Shown here one piece after another: positions 57,759 to 64,000 of a stretch of DNA of 64,000 bases. Numbering within the stretch: the first letter of the stretch is position 1; every line of letters starts with the position of its first letter. The notes beneath the pieces were generated by a model that was not told the DNA's origin, did not search any database, and saw only the letters and a program-made list of their open reading frames with translations. The translations under genes were made by a program, and so were the position numbers. Origin of the DNA: Candidatus Cloacimonadota bacterium (GTDB lineage Bacteria > Cloacimonadota > Cloacimonadia > Cloacimonadales > Cloacimonadaceae); assembly GCA_020532545.1 (NCBI GenBank), contig JAJBAW010000002.1, forward strand, positions 35,143-99,142, written 5' to 3'.

Positions 57759-58550
57759 ATGAGCATTGATTGGTTCACAGTAGTAGCTGAAACGCTCAAT
57801 TTCCTGATCCTGGCCTGGCTTTTGGGCCGCTTTCTGTACAAACCCGTTTTGCGAGCTGTGGGACAGCGGGAAGAGCGCATCGCCCAGGAATTGGCAGATG
57901 CAGACGAGAAAGAAAGGCACGCCGAAGCTGCACGCACGGAATATGAACAGAAAAAGCTGGAGCTGAACCAACAACGGGCTTCCCTGATCAAAGCAGCCAC
58001 CGGCCAGGCAGCTCAGATGAAGCAGGAAATGCTGGCCCAAGCCCGCAGCGATGCCAAAGAGCAGATAGAGCGCTATCACATAGCCCTGGCGCAGGATCAT
58101 GATAAATTCAGCCGGGAACTGATCCAGCGTACTCAACATGAGGTCCTGGCTATTTCTGCAAAGGTGCTGACAGATCTGGCAGATGAAGAGCTGCACAGCG
58201 CCATTTTGCGCAGCTTCATCCGTCAATTGAGCGCAGGTGAAGGCGACGATCAGTCTGCTTTCCCGGATCTTGAAGAATTTGCCGGAAAACCCTTGCTGAT
58301 CCGCTCCGGTGCCGAACTCAAAGCAGAGGACAAACAGCAACTCCTTGTGATCTTACAAAAGCTCTTCGCCGCAGAGCCCGCAGTGAGTTATGAGACAGAT
58401 CCGAAGCTGATTGGCGGCATGGAGATAGTCTCCGAAGGGCATAAGATTAGCTGGAGCATTGCTGCCTATTTGGAATCGCTACACGCGAATCTACAGAGTC
58501 TGATGCTGGATTTTGCCCCCGAATCTGCTATCCCCGCTGAGGCAAAATGA
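57759..58550 (+). CDS. atpF: N-ATPase subunit b fused to a delta-like C-terminal domain
   Basis: The 263-aa protein is longer than a normal b subunit (about 160). It has an N-terminal membrane helix (AETLNFLILAWLLGRFLYKPV), then a long charged coiled coil (residues 40-150, rich in E, K, A and Q). Its C-terminal segment ends DPKLIGGMEIVSEGHKISWS, close to the end of delta subunits. The operon has no separate atpH, so this fusion supplies both b and delta (OSCP-like) functions in the peripheral stalk. The stop overlaps the atpA ATG. Confidence 0.9.
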   Translation: MSIDWFTVVAETLNFLILAWLLGRFLYKPVLRAVGQREERIAQELADADEKERHAEAARTEYEQKKLELNQQRASLIKAATGQAAQMKQEMLAQARSDAKEQIERYHIALAQDHDKFSRELIQRTQHEVLAISAKVLTDLADEELHSAILRSFIRQLSAGEGDDQSAFPDLEEFAGKPLLIRSGAELKAEDKQQLLVILQKLFAAEPAVSYETDPKLIGGMEIVSEGHKISWSIAAYLESLHANLQSLMLDFAPESAIPAEAK

Positions 58551-60106
58551 CCACAAACACCGGCCTTGGTTTCCAAGGGATGATCGATAGGGCATTTAGC
58601 GGTCTGGCCGAGGCCAGAAGCTCTTTGCGCCCCGAGATTGCCGTGGTGGAAACCGGCACCATTACCCAAATCTCCGCAGGTATAGCAGTGGTCAAAGGCT
58701 TGCCCAATGCCGGTTACGACGAGCTCTTGCTCTTTCCGGGAGATGCCTATGGTCTGGCTTTTAATCTGGACCAAAGCGAAATCGGGGTGATCCTGCTCAG
58801 TGATTACTCCCATCTCAAGGCAGGTGACGAAGTTAAACGCACCGGCAGAGTGATGGATGTCCCCGTCGGCGATAGCCTTCTGGGCAGAGTAATCAACCCC
58901 ATGGGACAGGCTTTGGACGGCAAGGGCGCCATCCTGACCCAGAACAGGTTGCCCATCGAACGCCCCTCCCCTCCCATCATGGACCGTGCGGCTGTAAATG
59001 TGCCCCTGGAAACAGGCATCAAAGTAATCGATGCCCTGGTGCCGATAGGACGCGGACAGCGGGAACTGATCCTGGGAGACCGGCAGTCCGGAAAAACCAC
59101 CATTGCCATTGATACGATACTCAATCAGCATGATACAGGGATAATCTGTGTTTATTGCGCCATTGGTCAGCGTTCTGCCTCTGTGGCGGGTGTCATTGCC
59201 ACCTTGGAAAAGCATGATGCCATGTCTTATACGGTGGTTGTGACAGCCGAAGGAAGCAGTGCACCGGGCCTCCTCTACATCGCCCCTTATGCTGCCACCA
59301 GCATCGCTGAATACTTTATGGAGCAAGGCAAAGACGTCTTGATCGTGTACGATGACCTCACCCACCATGCCCGGGCCTATCGGGAGCTTTCCTTACTACT
59401 AAGACGCCCACCGGGTCGGGAAGCCTATCCCGGAGATATCTTTTACATTCATTCCCACCTGCTGGAACGCAGCACACACCTCTCCCCAAAACTGAAAGGG
59501 GGCTCGCTCACGGCTTTGCCGATTATCGAGACCGAAGCCCAGAATATCGCAGCCTATATCCCCACGAACCTGATCTCCATCACAGATGGACAGATCTATC
59601 TCTCGCCGGAACAATTTGAACTGGGCATACTGCCGGCCGTGGATGTGAGCAAATCCGTCTCCAGAGTAGGCGGCAAAGCTCAATATGGAGCCTACCGCTC
59701 TGTTACCGGCAGCCTGAAGCTGGCCTACGCTCAATTCGAAGAGCTGGAGACCTTTGCGCGCTTTGGGGCCAGACTGGATGATAGCACCAAAGCCACCCTG
59801 AAACACGGGCAATGTATTCGCGAATACCTGGTGCAACGCTCCTCTGATGCCTATTCTGTGGCAGAGCAGCTTAGCTTGCTGCTGGTGCTGACTGCCGGCA
59901 TGTTTGACGATCTGCCACAGGACAATATAAAAGAAGCCATGCAAGCTGTGAGAGAAGCTGCGGCAGATCTGCCCGCCGCATTGATCGAAACCTTTAAGAA
60001 AGCAGACAAGCTCTCTGATGAGGATAAAGCTGCCGTGATAGAGGCGATGAAGCCTGTCCTGGCCGGCTATACAGAATCAATAGCGCCAGATGATGCCGGG
60101 CTTTAA
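58547..60106 (+). CDS. atpA: N-ATPase subunit alpha
   Basis: This 519-aa non-catalytic nucleotide-binding subunit shows the P-loop GDRQSGKTTIAIDTI, the VYCAIGQRSASVAGV region, the Walker B DVLIVYDDLTHHA, and the alpha-specific VGGKAQYG. The length agrees with other alpha subunits. The start overlaps atpF (ATGA), and gamma follows two bases after the stop. The tight packing suggests equimolar translation of the F1 genes. Confidence 0.94.
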   Translation: MTTNTGLGFQGMIDRAFSGLAEARSSLRPEIAVVETGTITQISAGIAVVKGLPNAGYDELLLFPGDAYGLAFNLDQSEIGVILLSDYSHLKAGDEVKRTGRVMDVPVGDSLLGRVINPMGQALDGKGAILTQNRLPIERPSPPIMDRAAVNVPLETGIKVIDALVPIGRGQRELILGDRQSGKTTIAIDTILNQHDTGIICVYCAIGQRSASVAGVIATLEKHDAMSYTVVVTAEGSSAPGLLYIAPYAATSIAEYFMEQGKDVLIVYDDLTHHARAYRELSLLLRRPPGREAYPGDIFYIHSHLLERSTHLSPKLKGGSLTALPIIETEAQNIAAYIPTNLISITDGQIYLSPEQFELGILPAVDVSKSVSRVGGKAQYGAYRSVTGSLKLAYAQFEELETFARFGARLDDSTKATLKHGQCIREYLVQRSSDAYSVAEQLSLLLVLTAGMFDDLPQDNIKEAMQAVREAAADLPAALIETFKKADKLSDEDKAAVIEAMKPVLAGYTESIAPDDAGL

Positions 60107-60108
60107 CA

Positions 60109-61002
60109 ATGCCAGACACAATAGTCGAACTCGGCCGCAAGATAGACGAAGCCAATGATTTACATTCAGTAGTCCGTACCCTCAAGACCTTGTCCGCTTC
60201 CCGTCTGATCCAATATGACCGGGCCGAAGAGGTGCTGGAAGAGTTCGATCATTTCGTGCGCCTGGCTTTGAAGACTTACCTTGGCAGTCTCTCGCTTTCC
60301 CCCGGCACCCATAAAGCCCCACATTCCACGGCGATAAGTCATCCCTTGATCCTGGCCTTTGGTTCGGGACAGGGTTTGGTGGGTAAATTCGATGAAATGA
60401 TGCTGTCTTTCCTGAAGGAATACCTCACGCATTTGCCTGGTGAACCGCAAATCTGGACGGTGGGTGAGCGCCTTGCCGAGGCCCTGGATGAGCATCAAAT
60501 CAAGCCTTCACATGTCTTCCCCGTACCTTCCTCTATCAAGGGTATCGATCCCCTGGTGGAAGACATTCTGGCCGGACTGCAGCACGAGCAGGTAAAAGGC
60601 CAGGCAAGCGAATTTCATCTGCTCTATAACGCCCACACTGCCGGGGCGCAGTACCACCCTGAAGCTGAAAAGCTGTTGCCGCTCGATTCGGCATGGATCC
60701 AGGGGATTCACCAGGAATCCTGGCCCACGAACCTGCCTGCCGAGGCCATAGACAGCGGCCCTGACGCTCTGAAAGCAGTTCTGGATCTGCATCTGTATAG
60801 CGCCGTCTTTCGGATTTGCGTGGAATCCTTTGCCAGTGAGAATGCCAGCCGTTTGGCCACCATGCAACGGGCCGAGCGCAATATCTCGGATCTTTTACAG
60901 AGCCTGGGCTACAGGCTCAATGCAGTGAGGCAGGAAAGTATTGATGCAGAATTGTTTGATGTGATTTCCGGGTATGAGGCCCTCACGAAGAAGAAGAATT
61001 AG
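60109..61002 (+). CDS. atpG: N-ATPase subunit gamma
   Basis: This 297-aa protein is the central rotor shaft. The first helix shows the family pattern LHSVVRTLKTLSASRLIQY, and the last long helix reads ASRLATMQRAERNISDLLQSLGYRLNAVRQESIDAELFDVISG. The middle is divergent, as in N-ATPase gamma subunits. It is the last gene of the operon. I do not see a clear terminator after it. Confidence 0.9.
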   Translation: MPDTIVELGRKIDEANDLHSVVRTLKTLSASRLIQYDRAEEVLEEFDHFVRLALKTYLGSLSLSPGTHKAPHSTAISHPLILAFGSGQGLVGKFDEMMLSFLKEYLTHLPGEPQIWTVGERLAEALDEHQIKPSHVFPVPSSIKGIDPLVEDILAGLQHEQVKGQASEFHLLYNAHTAGAQYHPEAEKLLPLDSAWIQGIHQESWPTNLPAEAIDSGPDALKAVLDLHLYSAVFRICVESFASENASRLATMQRAERNISDLLQSLGYRLNAVRQESIDAELFDVISGYEALTKKKN

Positions 61003-61399
61003 CTTGTTTGATCTCAATTACAAGCCCTGATTACGTTAGAGCAACCAGCTACTTGTTCAAAGTGATATCTGTGTGTTTTCTGAATTCTATCAAAACTTCT
61101 TTCTGAATCTCTGCTGCTGCGCTTATTCTTTTTCTGACTTCAATCAGATAGCGAGCATTGTAGCAGAGGAGCGGGGAAGCCGATATCTCCGGTTTACCCA
61201 CCGGGGTATATGTTCTTAGCCAGGGAAGAGAGGCTAGGGAATTTATTAAGTATTGAGGTGGATTGCTTTGTTTGAAATCGGCCTATCACCGCTTGCACAT
61301 AGCTTAAAACTGCATAGATTGTCTTAGACTAGAACGGCTTTACTAAAGATCTAAGCTAGTAACTAAGGTTTTGCCGTAAGATATCAAGGGAGGCTCAAG
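61003..61399. other. intergenic region between atpG and creD
   Basis: It contains an open minus-strand frame without a start codon (61049-61282). No strong promoter or terminator is seen. Confidence 0.5.
61049..61282 (-). pseudogene. possible gene fragment (77 codons, no start)
   Basis: The minus-strand frame from 61282 to the stop at 61049-61051 is open for 77 codons and has no ATG. Its end reads like a real amphipathic helix (YLIEVRKRISAAAEIQKEV, then LIEFRKHTDITLNK). I do not recognise a family. It may be the remnant of a gene whose 5' part was lost; chance cannot be excluded. Confidence 0.3.
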
Positions 61400-62800
61400 A
61401 TGGCCAAGCAAGATCCTGACCTGCAAGTCGCTCTCGGAAGCAAGCAGCACATGTGGAAACTGGGGTTTATTGCCCTGCTCATACTGCTCTTGATGATCCC
61501 TGTAGCCTGGATAAGTTCCATCATACGCGAACGGTATCAGCGCAAGACGAGCGTTATTGAGGAAATTGCTGGCAAATGGGGTGGTTCACAGATCGTAAGC
61601 GGACCCTTCATCAGTGTGCCTTACAGCGTACTAAGCAAGAGCCTGAATGCGGATAACAAAGAAATAAGCACTTTGGTTACGAAGTATATCCACATCGCGC
61701 CAGACAGCATGAAGGTGATGGGGGAGATAAAAACCGTAAGTCATAAGCGCGGAATATTCAGGGTAACGGGCTATAGGGCAGAGCTGGATTTGAACGCCGA
61801 CTTTGCAGCTTACACATTGGATAACCCTGCGCTGATGGAGCTTCCTCTGAGATGGGATGAGGCTCTGGTTTCCTTTGATCTGGATGATCAGCGGGGCATG
61901 AAGGAAATAAAAGGGACGCTGAACGCTCAAGCCTTGGTGTTCAACCGTTCAGAAGGTGTGCTGGCAATATCCAGTATGCCTGAAACCATCCAGTTGAAAG
62001 ATACATATTCGGGATACCATGGCGATTCTCAAGAGAAAAAAGCTGTGGATTTCAAGCTGGAAGCCAAGGTGCCAGTAGATTGCCGGGATGGGGCCACCAA
62101 GATCAATATCAGGATGAGTATATCCGGAACTCAACAGCTTAATTTTGCCAGTTCGGCGCTAAAGGAAAATGTAGATCTGGCAGGAGACTGGCCCTCCCCC
62201 AGCTTCATAGGAGATTTTCTTCCGGAAAGCCGCACAGTAGATAAATCCGGATTCAAGGCTTCCTGGCAGAGCAACAATCTCAGTAGCGGCATCAAAAAGA
62301 CCTGGACGAGCGATGAGCCGATGTTGCAGCTTTCGAATCTGGGCGTAAACTTCCTGATCATGGTGGATTCCTATCAGCAAACCACCAGGTCCCTCAAGTA
62401 CTCTGTGCTGTTCTTGCTGCTCACCTTTATGACCTTCTTCTTTGCCGAGATCATGACAAGACAAAAGATCCACCCCATCCAATACTTGATGGTGGGCTGT
62501 GGACTCCTGGTCTTCTATCTCTTGCTGCTCTCCATCTCGGAGCACATTGCTTTTGCGTGGTCTTATCTGATCGCTGCGCTGGGTGTAATTCTGCAGATTA
62601 GCCTCTACTGTTTCAGCATCTTAAAAACCCGTAAGTTCGCCTTGCAAGTGGGAGCCCTGCTCAGCTTTCTGTATATCTTCCTGTATGTATTGCTCAGGCT
62701 GCAAGATAGTGCCCTCTTGATCGGGAGCATCAGCCTCTTTCTGCTGCTATCTTTAGCGATGTATATCATCCGAAACGTTAATTGGTACAATCAGGAATAA
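61400..62800 (+). CDS. creD: CreD-family inner-membrane protein
   Basis: This 466-aa protein has one N-terminal helix (LGFIALLILLLMIPVAWISSII) and a periplasmic domain of about 290 residues. The family pattern WGGSQIVSGPFISVPY is near the start and SFIGDFLPESRTVDKSGFKASW near the end. Five or six C-terminal helices follow. CreD is controlled by CreBC in enterobacteria and is linked to envelope stress and colicin tolerance. No creB or creC is present here, so it is a solitary gene. A GGGAGG site precedes the ATG. Confidence 0.88.
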   Translation: MAKQDPDLQVALGSKQHMWKLGFIALLILLLMIPVAWISSIIRERYQRKTSVIEEIAGKWGGSQIVSGPFISVPYSVLSKSLNADNKEISTLVTKYIHIAPDSMKVMGEIKTVSHKRGIFRVTGYRAELDLNADFAAYTLDNPALMELPLRWDEALVSFDLDDQRGMKEIKGTLNAQALVFNRSEGVLAISSMPETIQLKDTYSGYHGDSQEKKAVDFKLEAKVPVDCRDGATKINIRMSISGTQQLNFASSALKENVDLAGDWPSPSFIGDFLPESRTVDKSGFKASWQSNNLSSGIKKTWTSDEPMLQLSNLGVNFLIMVDSYQQTTRSLKYSVLFLLLTFMTFFFAEIMTRQKIHPIQYLMVGCGLLVFYLLLLSISEHIAFAWSYLIAALGVILQISLYCFSILKTRKFALQVGALLSFLYIFLYVLLRLQDSALLIGSISLFLLLSLAMYIIRNVNWYNQE

Positions 62801-62867
62801 AGCGCAGTATTCGCCTAGCGTCCCGTGAAGCATAAGGCCAGGGAAGCTGATTGCTGTGATTCGCATC

Positions 62868-63007
62868 GTAACGCTGTCTTTAGACGGCCGTAGCACTGTC
62901 TTTAGACGGTGCGTGTCCAAGCCTTCTAAAGCAATGTTTCCACAGCAGATCTTACAAATCACGCACCGTCTAAAGACAGTGCTACGCTCGGCTGGAGATA
63001 GCGTTAC
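62868..63007. repeat. large inverted repeat with 27-bp perfect arms
   Basis: The arms 62889-62915 and 62960-62986 (core ACTGTCTTTAGACGGTGCGTG) pair without a mismatch over a 44-base loop. Outer arms GTAACGCT (62868) and AGCGTTAC (63000) extend it. The left side also has a second TGTCTTTAGACGG as a direct copy. Each arm starts GTAGC, like the smaller GTAG units. Confidence 0.85.
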
Positions 63008-63118
63008 AGTGAAAAGGGTTTGATTTTAGGACTGGAACGATTTTTGACCCCCTACCCTTAGTTTGATAGGCTTTTAGGCTCTGATATAGTGCTGCCACGC
63101 CTGCCCTACCCCATTGCT

Positions 63119-63183
63119 TGTCGTGGAGATGACGTGGAGATAGCAGGAAAATATCCTCTTATCTCCACGTCATCTCCACGACA
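63119..63183. repeat. 65-bp palindromic element, copy B
   Basis: TGTCGTGGAGATGACGTGG and its reverse complement form a perfect stem (24 bp each side with the next bases) around a 17-base loop ending ATCCTCT. It has the same length as copy A at 9301-9365. Confidence 0.85.
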
Positions 63184-63595
63184 TCGCATGGGCAAGGGGA
63201 ATCTGGACAGATAATCAGGCTGATTGTTTTGAGCTTCCAATACTGTGAGTCAAAACAGGCATCGGGCGAAAGTCAATACAGTCCGGCAGGACGCCAGGCA
63301 AATGCCAATAGCCCAGCAGGTAACTGCTGGGGTGGCCGGCAGATGGATCCCCAAGTCCGGAGCGCAGCGCAGGACGACACCTGATCCCTCAATAGAAAAT
63401 CCGCCATTATAGCCTGGGGGTACCTGGCCTTGAAAGCCCAGGAAGGAGTCTTGATCCAGGTGCAGCCTCGTGGCGTGGCGGTTAAAAGCCGCCACCTGGA
63501 TTCTTTTAAGGAAGAGGGAAGATTGCGGCTACTGGAGACAAATCCAGCAACTGGACGCGAGACGCATCCAATCCAGCAGGTCAAAGAGCCGTTAG

Positions 63596-63807
63596 TATGG
63601 AGTTCAAAGAGCCTTGTCTGGTTTCGAAATATCCACTGGCTTCGGGGCTCTTTGGACTTCATATGAAACAAGCCGATGCTTCTGCTGTTTGATTCCTGCC
63701 GTATGGAGTTCAAAGAGCCTTTCATAGCTTCGAAATATCCACTGGCTTCGGGGCTCTTTGGACTTCATATGAAGCAAGCCGATGCTCCTGCTGTTTGAAG
63801 TCCAAAC
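63596..63807. repeat. 106-bp tandem repeat, two units, each with a hairpin
   Basis: Unit starts at 63596 and 63702 (TATGGAGTTCAAAGAGCCT). Each unit pairs its own start with GGCTCTTTGGACTTCATA later in the unit. A related end piece (GCCGGCTTGAACTCCAA) lies at 63845. The two units differ mainly just after the first 18 bases. Confidence 0.8.
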
Positions 63808-64000
63808 CGGCTGTATAATTAACCGTAAATGCATAGTTTGTTTAGCCGGCTTGAACTCCAAAAAGCCGTTAATATGGAGTTTACATGAAAAACCAGCCGG
63901 GGATTTGACGTACTGTCCCTATCAGGCGAATTTGCCTTGTTTGAGACAAGTGGTATGTTAGAGATTATTTTACAGTAATGTGAGGCCGAAGTAGTGTAAA

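Larger units (their letters stand above)
62801..64000. other. 1.2 kb noncoding region made of inverted and direct repeats
   Basis: No convincing gene. It holds a long inverted repeat with 27-bp perfect arms (62889-62986), the second 65-bp palindromic element (63119-63183), several hairpins at 63310-63520 (such as GTGGCGG/CCGCCAC), and a 106-bp tandem repeat (63596-63807). Confidence 0.7.

Noticed and set aside
63596..63807. Possible CRISPR array
   Set aside because: Only two units of 106 bp exist, without short regular repeats separated by unique spacers, and there are no cas genes.

Overview
This 64 kb window is a stretch of bacterial chromosome of moderate GC, without rRNA or tRNA genes, a phage, or a complete insertion sequence that I can recognise. 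The mix of genes points to an anaerobic, amino-acid-fermenting, Gram-negative (diderm) bacterium of the Candidatus Cloacimonadota (WWE1) type or a close relative. The clues are a B12-dependent lysine 5,6-aminomutase (kamDE), an N-type ATP synthase operon with a Na+ signature, a K+-dependent type membrane pyrophosphatase, outer-membrane beta-barrels, and many very large secreted proteins with choice-of-anchor J, FN3 and FlgD-like/Por-type C-terminal domains. The taxonomic placement is inference from gene content.

Layout. Positions 1-7622 (+) hold the end of a LexA/S24-type repressor and then a tightly packed run kamD-kamE-rseP-tgt-NlpC/P60-unknown. At 7802-9190 (-) there is an MFS permease. 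At 9535-11018 there is an AbiE-type type IV toxin-antitoxin pair with a palindromic operator candidate. At 11342-20120 (+) a winged-helix protein fused to a degenerate M29 aminopeptidase domain precedes three secreted proteins, the last two being tandem paralogues. At 20259-21479 (-) there are two paralogous small outer-membrane barrels. At 22165-27903 (+) are hppA, another barrel, ispG and a split chromate-type transporter. At 27957-38101 (-) two ~1,620-aa M6-type metalloproteases form a ~5.2 kb tandem duplication. At 39036-44769 are a hotdog thioesterase, a YfhO-family membrane protein, lepB, hemW and a short CCA/poly(A)-polymerase-like protein. At 44786-53887 (-) is a block of seven exported proteins, three with FGE-sulfatase (SUMF1-like) domains. 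At 54315-61002 (+) is the N-ATPase operon atpDCQRBEFAG. A solitary creD (61400-62800) and about 1.2 kb of repeat-rich noncoding DNA end the window.

How the genes fit together. KamDE carries out a carbon-skeleton amino migration in lysine fermentation. The pyrophosphatase and N-ATPase are both likely Na+ pumps, so the cell probably runs a sodium cycle. LepB and RseP process exported and membrane proteins, which suits the heavy investment in secreted and cell-surface proteins.

The least-explained material is (i) the HTH-M29 fusion, whose metal ligands look mostly lost, (ii) FGE-like domains lacking the paired cysteines of true formylglycine-generating enzymes, (iii) several families of intergenic palindromes, including a 65-bp element present twice and a CTCGAG-centred element present three times, and (iv) a palindromic repeat that appears to have been captured as the N-terminus of an exported protein. 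All assignments were made by reading the sequence; no database search was possible.
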